64,000 nt of DNA from Oscillospiraceae bacterium Marseille-Q3528 (GTDB taxonomy: Bacteria > Bacillota > Clostridia > Lachnospirales > Lachnospiraceae). The stretch covers positions 48,395 to 112,394 of the forward strand of contig JAGTTR010000012.1 of NCBI GenBank assembly GCA_018223385.1. Direction: 5' to 3'. The notes under the pieces are model-generated. The model made no database searches. It saw nothing but the letters and a program-made list of their open reading frames with translations, and was not told the origin of the DNA. Positions within the stretch are counted from its first letter, which is position 1; each line of letters opens with the position of its first letter. Shown here one piece after another: positions 25,353 through 34,169 of this stretch. Made by a program: the position numbers and the translations under genes.

Positions 25353-25385
25353 AAGCAGGATTGAACAGCAGAGGGGAGAACAAAA

Positions 25386-26099
25386 ATGGATGCATACAAT
25401 GTTTGTGTGGTAGAGGATGACCAGGAGATCCGGGACGGCATCGGCATTTACCTTGTCAGTCAGGGATATCACGTATTTAAGGCGGCCAACGGCCAGGAAG
25501 GGCTGGATATTATAAGTAAGGAAGAAATTCATCTGGCCATCGTGGATGTGATGATGCCGGTGATGGACGGCATCACCATGGTGATGAAGCTGCGGGAGAA
25601 ATATGATTTTCCGGTGATCATGCTTTCGGCCAAATCAGAGGAGGTCGATAAGATCATGGGGCTGAATATGGGGGCGGACGATTACGTGACCAAGCCTTTT
25701 ACGCCATTGGAGCTTCTGGCCCGGGTGAATTCTCAGCTGCGGCGCTACAAGCGGTTTCTGGAAATGGTGAAGGGAAAGACGGAGGTGGCCAATGAACATG
25801 TGTACACCATTGGCGGTCTGGAACTCAACGAGGAAACGGTGGAGCTGAAGGTGGATGGCCAGCCGGTGAAAATGACGCCCATGGAGTTCAAAATTTTACT
25901 GCTTCTCATGAAAAATCCTGGACGGGTGTTTTCGGCAGACGAGATCTATGAAAGAATCTGGAACGAGCGTGCTGTGAACACCGACACGATCATGGTTCAT
26001 GTGCGGAATATCCGGGAAAAGATCGAGATCAATCCGCGGGAGCCCAAATATTTAAAGGTGGTGTGGGGAGTTGGATATAAGATGGAAAAACAGCCCTGA
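25386..26099 (+). CDS. OmpR/PhoB-family response regulator
   Basis: A 237-residue regulator. The receiver domain has the acidic pair in VVEDDQE, the phospho-acceptor Asp54 in AIVDVMMPVMDG, Ser81 in MLSAKSEE and Lys103 in VTKPFTPLEL. The C-terminal winged helix (LKVDGQPVKMTPMEFKILLL ... VWGVGYKME) binds DNA. The start has AGGGGAG upstream. It overlaps the sensor kinase gene. The regulon is unknown; no obvious target lies beside it. Confidence 0.95.
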   Translation: MDAYNVCVVEDDQEIRDGIGIYLVSQGYHVFKAANGQEGLDIISKEEIHLAIVDVMMPVMDGITMVMKLREKYDFPVIMLSAKSEEVDKIMGLNMGADDYVTKPFTPLELLARVNSQLRRYKRFLEMVKGKTEVANEHVYTIGGLELNEETVELKVDGQPVKMTPMEFKILLLLMKNPGRVFSADEIYERIWNERAVNTDTIMVHVRNIREKIEINPREPKYLKVVWGVGYKMEKQP

Positions 26100-28296
26100 G
26101 AATGGGAAAAAGGGAATGCTCTATGCGCTGCTGGCGGCGCTGGTTCCGGCAGTGGTGATGCTTGGCTTTTACCCGTATTTTGCCAAACACAGAGGCGATG
26201 TTGGCTCGATGGCTTCCGTGACAGATACGGCGGTTTCCCGGGATGAGGATGGCTATGAGATATCGTCTGAGGACACTGGCTACATATATGACAGCGGTTA
26301 TGTGTTATACGAAGATCTGCAGAAGAAAAAGGACAGCACACTGACGGAGTCGGATATTTTTCTTCCGGGGAAGGATCTGGCCTCCATGGATGAGGTGGCT
26401 GGAAATGCGTGCTACAGCGCTCTGAAAAATGTGCTGATCAATATGGAAAACAGCTACAGCAACCTGAGTGCCAATGTGGACTATCTGGCCATGGATACGA
26501 CCACTGGCCAGGTGGTGAGCAATGTGGCAGAGCACCGGGATGTGCTGAAAAATTATGTGGATGAGACGAAGCGGACAGAAAGCCAGATGACGGAGCTTGC
26601 CTCCCTGTACAGCGGCTGGATCTGTCTGGACTACAGCGATACCGGCGATGTGACGGTGTCCGGAAGCGCAGGGGTGTCCACGAAGAGCTTTTATCGGGAG
26701 TTCCAGGATCTGGCCCACGCCGGACGGTTTGACCGGATGATCAATGATTTTCTGGAATATGAGGATGTGCAGGAGATTTCCGTGCAATATCCGGTGAATA
26801 TGCGGGTGCTTTACGGATTTAATACCCTGTCGGCGGATGCAGCGTGGGACACTTACGTGACCATGTACAACAGCTATTCCTCCGGGATTTTCCCGATGCT
26901 TTATGCCCTGCTACTGGCGGGGGTGGCAGTGGCGGCTGTGCTCTTTATGCGCAGGGAAACCTATGCCTTTCACAACCACTGGCTCTTTCATCTGCCGTTG
27001 GAGGTGTCCTTTGCCGGGCTGTGTATGTGCATCAGCCTGTACGAAGGTATGCTGGATATGATGATTTCTTATTTGGAGGGCAGCTGGAGCAACATCGATA
27101 TGCTGACGGGGGGCACCATTAATTTCCTGTGCTGGGTGCTGGTGTTTGGCGCCTGGTTTGTCAGCGCATCCTGCATCGTGCCTGTGGGCAGCTTGGGGCC
27201 GGTGGCTTATGTGAAAAAATACAGCCTCATTTACCGGTTTTTCCCCTTTATCAAGCGGCAGGGAAAACGGTTTGCAGCTTATGTGACGGATGTGGATCTG
27301 ACGGAAAACATGAGTCGCTCGATCTGGAAAATCGTGCTGGTCAACGGCGCAGTGGTGGCTATCTTGTGTACCATGTGGTTTGGCGGCATTTTCGGGGTCG
27401 TGATTTATTCTATCTTCCTGTTTTTATGGCTGCGGCGGTATTTTACCGGCATCCGAAAGGATTATCAGGCGGTGCTTGGCTGGGTGCGGGGCATGGCAGC
27501 CGGGGACCTGAACCAGGCGCTGTCCCGGGATGTGGGCATCTTTGAACCGCTGCACGAGGAGCTGTCCCATATCCAGCAGGGCTTCCGGCAGGCGGTGGCG
27601 GAAGAGGTGAAGAGCCAGAAGATGAAGACGGAGCTCATCACCAACGTGTCCCACGATCTGAAAACGCCGCTGACAGCTATCATTACCTACGTGGATCTGC
27701 TGGGGCAGGACAATCTTACCGAGGAGGAGCGCAAGTCCTACGTGGACATTCTGGCGCGGAAATCCCAGCGGCTGAAGGTGCTCATCGAGGATCTGTTTGA
27801 GATCAGCAAGGCCACCACCAATAACGTGACCATGAATTTCAACCAGGTGGATATCGTGAACCTGTTGAAGCAGGTGCGTTTTGAGATGGAGGATAAGCTG
27901 AACGCCTCCGGCCTGGATTTCCGCTGGTCACTGCCGGAGGAGAAGGTGATCCTGACGCTGGACAGTCAGAAGACTTATCGGGTGTTCTCCAACCTGCTCA
28001 CCAACATTGTGAAATACGCGCTGCCCCGTTCCCGGGTGTACATTGACCTGAAATGTATGGACGGTGGCCAGGTGGTTGTCACCATGAAAAATATTTCCGC
28101 AGCGGAGCTGAACTTCGATCCCCGGGAGATCACCGAGCGGTTCGTCCGGGGCGACCTGTCCCGGAACACCGAGGGCAGCGGTCTGGGTCTGGCCATTGCC
28201 TCCAGCTTTGTGGAGCTGCAGGGCGGCACCCTGGATATCGAGATCGACGGCGATCTGTTCAAGGCCATTGTGGTATTTCAGCAGAAAAACCCTTGA
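26071..28296 (+). CDS. membrane sensor histidine kinase
   Basis: Up to 741 residues. One transmembrane helix near residues 16-33 is followed by a ~240-residue extracytoplasmic sensor region, then about five further helices between ~275 and ~460. The kinase core has the H box (NVSHDLKTPLTAIITY, His near residue 529), the N box NLLTNIVKY and the G2 box EGSGLGLAIASS; the G1 box is weak (around VTMKNISAAEL). The frame opens with a TTG inside the regulator gene; an ATG at 26116 just past its stop is an alternative start. Its stop codon overlaps the -35 of the thrS promoter. Confidence 0.92.
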   Translation: MDIRWKNSPENGKKGMLYALLAALVPAVVMLGFYPYFAKHRGDVGSMASVTDTAVSRDEDGYEISSEDTGYIYDSGYVLYEDLQKKKDSTLTESDIFLPGKDLASMDEVAGNACYSALKNVLINMENSYSNLSANVDYLAMDTTTGQVVSNVAEHRDVLKNYVDETKRTESQMTELASLYSGWICLDYSDTGDVTVSGSAGVSTKSFYREFQDLAHAGRFDRMINDFLEYEDVQEISVQYPVNMRVLYGFNTLSADAAWDTYVTMYNSYSSGIFPMLYALLLAGVAVAAVLFMRRETYAFHNHWLFHLPLEVSFAGLCMCISLYEGMLDMMISYLEGSWSNIDMLTGGTINFLCWVLVFGAWFVSASCIVPVGSLGPVAYVKKYSLIYRFFPFIKRQGKRFAAYVTDVDLTENMSRSIWKIVLVNGAVVAILCTMWFGGIFGVVIYSIFLFLWLRRYFTGIRKDYQAVLGWVRGMAAGDLNQALSRDVGIFEPLHEELSHIQQGFRQAVAEEVKSQKMKTELITNVSHDLKTPLTAIITYVDLLGQDNLTEEERKSYVDILARKSQRLKVLIEDLFEISKATTNNVTMNFNQVDIVNLLKQVRFEMEDKLNASGLDFRWSLPEEKVILTLDSQKTYRVFSNLLTNIVKYALPRSRVYIDLKCMDGGQVVVTMKNISAAELNFDPREITERFVRGDLSRNTEGSGLGLAIASSFVELQGGTLDIEIDGDLFKAIVVFQQKNP

Positions 28297-28321
28297 CAAA
28301 ACGGTGCGGCAGGCATAAGAT
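28293..28321 (+). promoter_or_regulatory. promoter of the thrS T-box transcript
   Basis: TTGACA overlaps the stop codon of the sensor kinase; TAAGAT follows after 17 bp. Confidence 0.7.
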
Positions 28322-28365
28322 AAGAAAGAATCTGATCACAGGAAAGTGTGGTTATACACACGATA

Positions 28366-28625
28366 TTGTGATCTTACACGAGAAAAGCTGTGAAGGAACG
28401 AGTAGCATCGGCACGTGCAGACAGAGAGGGAAGACAGTAGCTGGAAGTCATCCCATGTAAGGCCGTTGGGAAGACCAGTCCGAAGCTGCAGCAGGAAGCC
28501 GGGAGAGCCGGGGGAAGCGCTGCCGTGGCCCGCGTTAAGGGAAGATTTGAGTGAAAAGACAAGGTGGAACCGTGCATATGCGCCCTTGAACGGATGGAAG
28601 CATCCGTTTGAGGGCGCTTTTTGAT
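28366..28625 (+). promoter_or_regulatory. T-box leader (threonine) upstream of thrS
   Basis: Stem I elements AGAGAGGGAAG and AGCTGGAAG lie around 28421-28450. A candidate ACC Thr specifier in GGGAAGACCAG is near 28479. The T-box AAGGTGGAACCGTGC is at 28561-28575. The terminator is GCGCCCTTGAACGGATG pairing with CATCCGTTTGAGGGCGC and TTTTT, ending at 28623. Senses uncharged tRNA-Thr. Confidence 0.93.
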
Positions 28626-28749
28626 TACCAGTGTCACAGTCCGGACACTGCGTCATGCTTGCATGTAAGCAGCGGAGGAATCCTCTGGTAATCAATACCT
28701 GAGTATAGAATGCATGGCCCTGTTAGAGAAAGGAAAGGAGATTTTTGAA

Positions 28750-30651
28750 ATGAAAGTAACACTGAAAGATGGAAGTGTCCGCGAATATGCTCAGCCCATG
28801 GCTGTCATTGATATCGCAAAAGATATCAGCGAAGGACTTGCAAGAAATGTCTGTGCAGCAACCGTAAACGGCGAGGGCGTGGACATCCGTACCGTGATCG
28901 ACAAGGACAGCACCCTGGTGCTGCATACCTTTGATGACCAGGAGGGAAAGGCTGCATTCTGGCATACCACATCCCACATTTTGGCACAGGCAGTGAAGCG
29001 TCTGTTCCCGGAGACGAAGCTGGCCATCGGTCCGTCTATCGCAGAGGGCTTTTACTATGACTTTGACCGTCCGGATTCCTTTACCGCAGATGATCTGACC
29101 GCTCTGGAAGCAGAGATGAAGAAGATCGTGAAAGAGAACCTGGCTCTGGAGCGCTTCACCCTGCCGAGAGATGAGGCCATTAAGTTCATGCAGGAGAAGG
29201 AGGAGCCTTACAAGGTAGAGCTCATCGAGGATCTGCCGGAGGATGCAGAGATCAGCTTCTATAGACAGGGCGAGTACGTAGATCTGTGTGCAGGCCCGCA
29301 CCTGATGACCACCAAACCGGTAAAAGCCTTCAAGCTCACCAGCCTGGCAGGTGCTTACTGGAGAGGCAATGAGAAAAACAAGATGCTCACGAGAATTTAC
29401 GGTATTTCCTATACAAAGGCTTCTGAGCTGGAGGAATACCTGACCCGTATCGAGGAAGCAAAGAAGCGTGACCACAGAAAGCTGGGCAAGGAGCTTGGTA
29501 TCTTCGCCCTGATGGAGGAGGGCCCGGGCTTCCCGTTCTTCCTTCCCAAGGGCATGGTGCTGAAAAACACCCTGATCGATTACTGGAGAGAGATCCATAA
29601 CCGGGAGGACTACGTGGAGATTTCCACCCCGATCATGCTGAACCGTCAGCTGTGGGAGACCTCCGGTCACTGGGATCACTACAAAGAAAATATGTACACC
29701 ACCGTCATCGACGATACCGATTTTGCGGTAAAACCCATGAACTGCCCGGGCGGCATGCTCGTATACAAGTCCCAGCCCCGTTCCTACAGAGATCTGCCGA
29801 TCCGTATGGGAGAGCTTGGCCTGGTACACCGTCATGAGAAATCCGGTCAGCTCCACGGCCTGATGCGTGTGCGCTGCTTTACCCAGGATGATGCCCATAT
29901 CTTCATGACCAAAGAGCAGATCACCGATGAGATCAAGGGCGTTGTCCGCCTGATCGACGAGGTTTACAGCCTGTTCGGTTTCAAATATCACGTAGAGCTG
30001 TCCACCCGTCCGGAAGACAGCATGGGAAGCGATGAGGACTGGGAGCTGGCTACCGAAGGCCTGCGCCGTGCCCTGGAGGAGATGAATCTTCCTTACGTGG
30101 TAAATGAGGGAGACGGTGCATTCTATGGCCCGAAGATCGACTTCCATCTGCAGGATTCCATCGGCAGAACGTGGCAGTGCGGTACCATCCAGCTGGACTT
30201 CCAGCTGCCCCAGCGCTTTGAGGCAGAGTACATGGGTGCTGACGGCCTGAAACACCGACCGATCATGATCCACCGCGTGGTATTCGGTTCCATCGAGCGT
30301 TTCATCGGTATCCTCATCGAGCACTATGCCGGCAAGTTCCCGGTATGGCTGGCTCCGGTACAGGCAAAGGTACTGCCGATTTCCGAAAAGACCAGCGATT
30401 ATGCCGAGAAGGTATACCGTACCCTGAAAGCAAACCACATCCGCACAGAGTTCGACACCCGTTCCGAGAAGATCGGTTACAAGATCCGCGAGGCACAGAT
30501 GGAGAAGGTGCCGTACATGCTTGTCCTTGGTGCGAAAGAGGAAGAGGACAACACCGTATCCGTTCGTCTGCGGGATTCCGGCGAGACACTGACCATGAGC
30601 CTGGACGAGTTCATGGCCCGGGTAAAGAAAGAAACAGAAGAGAAGAAGTAA
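28750..30651 (+). CDS. thrS: threonyl-tRNA synthetase
   Basis: A 633-residue class II synthetase. An N-terminal TGS domain (MKVTLKDGSVREYAQPM, residues 1-63) precedes the editing domain with HTTSHILAQAVKRLFP and the CAGPHL motif. The catalytic core (GPGFPFFLPKGM, then NCPGGMLVYK, RMGELGLVHRHEKSGQLHGL) follows, and the anticodon-binding domain is C-terminal (APVQAKVLPIS ... SVRLRDSG). An upstream in-frame ATG at 28714 lacks a ribosome site; AAAGGAGA precedes 28750. Controlled by the T-box. Confidence 0.97.
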   Translation: MKVTLKDGSVREYAQPMAVIDIAKDISEGLARNVCAATVNGEGVDIRTVIDKDSTLVLHTFDDQEGKAAFWHTTSHILAQAVKRLFPETKLAIGPSIAEGFYYDFDRPDSFTADDLTALEAEMKKIVKENLALERFTLPRDEAIKFMQEKEEPYKVELIEDLPEDAEISFYRQGEYVDLCAGPHLMTTKPVKAFKLTSLAGAYWRGNEKNKMLTRIYGISYTKASELEEYLTRIEEAKKRDHRKLGKELGIFALMEEGPGFPFFLPKGMVLKNTLIDYWREIHNREDYVEISTPIMLNRQLWETSGHWDHYKENMYTTVIDDTDFAVKPMNCPGGMLVYKSQPRSYRDLPIRMGELGLVHRHEKSGQLHGLMRVRCFTQDDAHIFMTKEQITDEIKGVVRLIDEVYSLFGFKYHVELSTRPEDSMGSDEDWELATEGLRRALEEMNLPYVVNEGDGAFYGPKIDFHLQDSIGRTWQCGTIQLDFQLPQRFEAEYMGADGLKHRPIMIHRVVFGSIERFIGILIEHYAGKFPVWLAPVQAKVLPISEKTSDYAEKVYRTLKANHIRTEFDTRSEKIGYKIREAQMEKVPYMLVLGAKEEEDNTVSVRLRDSGETLTMSLDEFMARVKKETEEKK

Positions 30652-30660
30652 CGAACAGCC

Positions 30661-30770
30661 TGCGAAGCAAGTGATAAAGCGCGATAGCGCGAGTTCGTGA
30701 CATGAATGATACCGATCGAAGCGGAGCGGAGACAGAATTGTGAGAGTGCGAAGCACGGAACAATTTGATG
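30661..30770. repeat. cluster of small extragenic hairpins after thrS
   Basis: GCGC-GATA-GCGC (30679-30690) and the nested inverted repeat AATTGT...GTGC-GAA-GCAC...ACAATT (30736-30765), with GCGAAGCA-type words repeated, fill the gap before the terminator. It looks like an extragenic palindromic repeat unit; its copy number elsewhere is unknown. Confidence 0.45.
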
Positions 30771-30799
30771 GTGTCATGGAGAATGAATTGTAATAAAGT

Positions 30800-30844
30800 G
30801 GCCGTCAGGTACTGCGAATGAGAACAGTGCCTGGCGGCCTTTTT
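30800..30844 (+). terminator. terminator downstream of thrS
   Basis: GGCCGTCAGGTACTG pairs with CAGTGCCTGGCGGCC (one wobble), followed by TTTTT. Confidence 0.85.
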
Positions 30845-30868
30845 ATCTGTGTTTCTATAATGTGATTT

Positions 30869-32227
30869 CTATGATGTAGATGCCGAAGCGGCAGGAGCAG
30901 CCTCTTTGTTTTTGCGGCTCCAGTAGAGATAGTACCCCACATTCAGCACAATGCCAACCAGCGTGGAGGTGGGAGCGGAGAGCCCGATTTTCGTCAGGCT
31001 GGCATTTGGCTGCATGCTCATGCAATACGCCATGGGCAACCGGACAAGAAGCGTCTGCACCAGTCCCTGGATCATGACCCAGAGCGTCTGGTTGTTGCCG
31101 TTGAAGTAGCCCACCATGCTGAACAGAATCGCCGTCACAATGGTTTCCGGTGCGAAGCCTTTCAGGTATTCGAAGCCTTTCTGTACTACCTCTGCGTCCG
31201 GGGAGAAGATCCCGGCCAGCACGTCTCCTTCGCACAGAACCAGCGCAAAGACGGCACAGCCGAACACCAGCCCCAGGCCGATGCCGGTAAACATGGCTTT
31301 TCTGGCCCGTTTCTGGTTCCCGGCGCCCACATTCTGGGCCACGAAGGATGCCATGGACTGCATGAGGGCGCTGGGGATGAGCATGGCGAAATTGACGATC
31401 TTGCTGGCAACGCCGTAGCCGGAGGAGGCTGCCAGTCCCAGTTGGTTGACGAAAGCGCACAGCGCCAGGAAGGAAAGCTGGGTGAGAAACTCCTGCAGCG
31501 CCAGAGGAAGGCCGATGCCGAGGAACTTCCGACACTGAGGATTCAGGCGGAAATCTTTCCGCCGGATGGTAAAGGGCATCTTCTTTTTGATGAGCAGGCC
31601 AATGGCCAGAACGACGCTGACAGCCTGGGCTGCTACTGTGGCGATGGCTGCACCGGCGGCGTCCATGTGAAAGCCTGCCACCAGGAGCAGATCTCCGGCG
31701 ATATTGACGATGCAGGCCACCAGCACAAAGAGCAGCGGAGAGCGGCTGTCCCCCAGGCCTCGGAAAATGGCTGCCAGCAGGTTGTAGGCAACGATGAACA
31801 AAATGCCGCCGCCGCAGATACGCACGTAGCTGACGGTAAGCTGGATGGCCTCTGCCGGCGCCTGCATGAGAACGGAGATGGGATGGGCAAAGCCCACCAG
31901 CAGGACAAACATACCAGCGGAGAGGATGGTGAACACAATGGCAGCGCCGCCCAGCACCGCACCGATCAGCGCCGGTCGTTTTTCACCCAGATAGCGGGCG
32001 ATGAGCACGGTGACACCCATGGAAAGCTGAGTGACGACAAAGGTCACCAGATTCATCACCTGGCTGCCGGTGGAGACGGCGGAAAGTCCGGCAGTCGATC
32101 CGAACTGGCCCACCACCAGCAGATCAACTGCACCGTAGGCCGCCTGCAGCACCAGGGCTCCCAGCACGGGGAGCATGAACATGGACAGCTTTTTCAAAAT
32201 ACTGCCCTGGGTAAAATCGTTATTCAA
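30869..32227 (-). CDS. MATE-family multidrug/sodium antiporter
   Basis: A 452-residue membrane protein with about 12 hydrophobic segments in two similar halves. The N-terminus (ILKKLSMFMLPVLGALVLQAAYGAVDLLVVGQF) is typical of MATE exporters, as is the repeat of this pattern near residue 235 (FLGIGLPLALQEFLTQLSFLAL). It exports drugs or metabolites using a cation gradient; the substrate is unknown. It overlaps the MarR gene by 8 bp, so the two form an operon. Confidence 0.93.
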   Translation of the reverse strand: MNNDFTQGSILKKLSMFMLPVLGALVLQAAYGAVDLLVVGQFGSTAGLSAVSTGSQVMNLVTFVVTQLSMGVTVLIARYLGEKRPALIGAVLGGAAIVFTILSAGMFVLLVGFAHPISVLMQAPAEAIQLTVSYVRICGGGILFIVAYNLLAAIFRGLGDSRSPLLFVLVACIVNIAGDLLLVAGFHMDAAGAAIATVAAQAVSVVLAIGLLIKKKMPFTIRRKDFRLNPQCRKFLGIGLPLALQEFLTQLSFLALCAFVNQLGLAASSGYGVASKIVNFAMLIPSALMQSMASFVAQNVGAGNQKRARKAMFTGIGLGLVFGCAVFALVLCEGDVLAGIFSPDAEVVQKGFEYLKGFAPETIVTAILFSMVGYFNGNNQTLWVMIQGLVQTLLVRLPMAYCMSMQPNASLTKIGLSAPTSTLVGIVLNVGYYLYWSRKNKEAAPAASASTS

Positions 32228-32669
32228 GGGAGATCCTCCTTTCTGCCATCACCTGATACAGCTTTTCAATGGTGCGGATAGTACAGTTTGCCTCTTCCTG
32301 GGAAATGTCTGCCAGCAGCGGAGCCAGCTGGGAAAAGAATCGGTCATTATACGTCTGGGACAGTTTTTTTCCGGCTTCTGTGATGGAAAGATAGGTGATG
32401 CGTCCATCTGCATCGGAGGTGGTCTTTTTCAGAAAGCCCTTGTCCTCCATTTCCTTCACCGTGCGCGTTACCCCGGGGCGGGGAAGATGCAGCGTGTCGC
32501 TGATATCGGATATTTTCACCTTCATGCCGCGATTTTCCAGCTGCTCGATGATGTCCAGATATTGAATATGGGATGATGAGACACCGTTGGGAAGTGCCGG
32601 GAGCAGTTCCCGGACGCGTTTTGCCTGGTAACAGGCATCCAGCAGTGCCTTGATCATGGAAATGTCCAT
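32220..32669 (-). CDS. MarR-family transcriptional regulator
   Basis: A 149-residue winged-helix regulator (KISDISDTLHLPRPGVTRTVKEMEDKGFLKKTTSDADGR gives the recognition helix and wing). It probably represses its own MATE operon and responds to a small molecule. AGGAGG precedes the ATG on the minus strand. The promoter region is rich in TAATTA/TAGTTA half sites that could be its operator. Confidence 0.92.
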   Translation of the reverse strand: MDISMIKALLDACYQAKRVRELLPALPNGVSSSHIQYLDIIEQLENRGMKVKISDISDTLHLPRPGVTRTVKEMEDKGFLKKTTSDADGRITYLSITEAGKKLSQTYNDRFFSQLAPLLADISQEEANCTIRTIEKLYQVMAERRISLE

Positions 32670-32693
32670 TCTGTTATCCTCCTTATTTTGATT

Positions 32694-32753
32694 TAATAGT
32701 TATCACAAGTAATTAACTAAGGTAATTATAATTGGAAAAATACAATAAGTCAA
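32694..32753 (-). promoter_or_regulatory. promoter and probable operator of the MarR-MATE operon
   Basis: On the minus strand TTGACT-17-TATAAT (-35 at 32748-32753, -10 at 32725-32730). Downstream, TAGTTA...TAACTA (about 32697-32719) and TAATTA...TAATTA form inverted or repeated half sites. Confidence 0.65.
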
Positions 32754-32763
32754 GAGAAAGAAG

Positions 32764-32826
32764 AAAAAGGAGCTGCGGTTTCATAGATGCTTCCACATCT
32801 ATTTTACTGCAACTCCTGTTTTGAAT
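32764..32826 (-). terminator. terminator of the aroF-tyrA-aroA operon
   Basis: On the minus strand AGGAGTTGCAGT pairs with ACCGCAGCTCCT, with an inner ATAGATG/CATCTAT stem, followed by TTTTTCTTCTT. Confidence 0.8.
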
Positions 32827-32845
32827 CTTGTTATATCAGTAAATG

Positions 32846-34123
32846 TTACCGCGTCAGCCGACGCAGATCCTCATAAAATTCCGGATAGGAGATATTGACG
32901 CATTCCGCATCCTGAATCTCGGTCTCTCCGTCGGCAGCCAGGGCAGCAACAGCGAAGGACATGGCGATGCGGTGATCCTTGCGGCTGTCGATGGTGGCAC
33001 CGTGGAGAGAATGGCCGCCCTCGATGATGAGGCCGTCGTCGGTGGCAGTGACGTGTGCGCCCATCCGGGTCAGGTTGTCCGCCATGGCGTCGATGCGGTT
33101 GGATTCCTTGACCTTCAGTTCCTGGGCATCTTTGATGACAGTGGTGCCTTCTGCGAAGCAGGCCAGCACTGCGATGACCGGCAACTCGTCGATGAGCGTC
33201 GGGATGAGGTCACCTTCGATGACGGTACCGTGGAGGGAAGAGCTGCGCACCAGCAGGTCTGCGGAGGGCTCTCCGTTGTCAGAGGAAGCGTTCAGAAGCT
33301 CAAGCTTGCCGCCCATGGCCTGTACGACCCGGAGAATGCCGTCCCGGGTGGGATTGATGCCCACATTCTTGATGAGGATCTCCGTATTTGGTACGATGAG
33401 CCCGGCGACAATGAAATAAGCCGCCGAAGAGATATCTCCGGGCACTTCTACTTTCTGTCCGATGAGATGAGGCTCCGGCTGGATGGTGGCGGTGGTGCCG
33501 CTGGTATCCACCTGAGCGCCAAAGTAGTTCAGCATGAGCTCCGAGTGATTCCGGGAAACGGAAGGCTCGGTGACGCTGGTAGGAGCATCCGCATACATGC
33601 CCGCCAGCAGGATACAGGACTTCACCTGGGCGGAAGCCACCTTTGAGGTGTAATGGATGCCGTGCAGGGGACGGCCGTTGATGAGAAGGGGGGCGCAGCC
33701 GTTATCCTGTTGGCTGCGGATATCCGCGCCCATCTGTGTCAGGGGCTCCATGATCCGTTTCATGGGGCGGGTGCGGATGGAATCGTCCCCGTCCAGCACA
33801 GAAGAGAAGTGTTGTCCGGCCAGAATACCGGAGATCAGCCGGGTGGTCGTTCCGCTGTTGCCCACATCCAGTGTCAGGGAAGGGGCGGACAGGCCGTGAA
33901 GGCCTTTGCCTTCCACGAGCACCCGGTCTCCCTCGTTGCGGATGGCAATGCCCATCCGGCGGAAGCACTCGATGGTAGACAGGCAGTCGGCACCCTGGAG
34001 AAAATGGGTGACTTCGGTCAGTCCATCTCCCAGGGCGCCGAACATCACTGCCCGGTGGGAGATGGATTTGTCTCCCGGGATCATTACTTCTCCGGAAAGT
34101 CCGGATGCTTTTGTAATCTTCAT
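32846..34123 (-). CDS. aroA: 3-phosphoshikimate 1-carboxyvinyltransferase (EPSP synthase)
   Basis: A 425-residue enzyme of the shikimate pathway that joins PEP and shikimate-3-phosphate. Visible motifs are IPGDKSISHRAVMFGAL at the start, the GNSGTTTRLISG loop, and KESNRIDAMADNL near the end. An in-frame ATG 36 bp upstream is passed over because AAAGGAG precedes the ATG at 34123. Last gene of the operon, 46 bp after tyrA. Confidence 0.96.
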   Translation of the reverse strand: MKITKASGLSGEVMIPGDKSISHRAVMFGALGDGLTEVTHFLQGADCLSTIECFRRMGIAIRNEGDRVLVEGKGLHGLSAPSLTLDVGNSGTTTRLISGILAGQHFSSVLDGDDSIRTRPMKRIMEPLTQMGADIRSQQDNGCAPLLINGRPLHGIHYTSKVASAQVKSCILLAGMYADAPTSVTEPSVSRNHSELMLNYFGAQVDTSGTTATIQPEPHLIGQKVEVPGDISSAAYFIVAGLIVPNTEILIKNVGINPTRDGILRVVQAMGGKLELLNASSDNGEPSADLLVRSSSLHGTVIEGDLIPTLIDELPVIAVLACFAEGTTVIKDAQELKVKESNRIDAMADNLTRMGAHVTATDDGLIIEGGHSLHGATIDSRKDHRIAMSFAVAALAADGETEIQDAECVNISYPEFYEDLRRLTR

Positions 34124-34169
34124 ATAGCAATACTCCTTTGTCTGGATGTCTGGCGACACCGGGAAGCCG

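Noticed and set aside
25386..28296. Two-component pair as the missing VanR/VanS
   Set aside because: The kinase is about twice the size of VanS with a large sensor region, and the locus is 10 kb away; no evidence links it to vanG.
28723..30777. 684-codon minus-strand open frame opposite thrS
   Set aside because: Antisense shadow of a high-confidence synthetase gene; Leu/His/Gln-rich product without domains.
31442..32281. Plus-strand open frame opposite the MATE gene
   Set aside because: Gln/Asp/His-rich shadow of a clear membrane protein gene.
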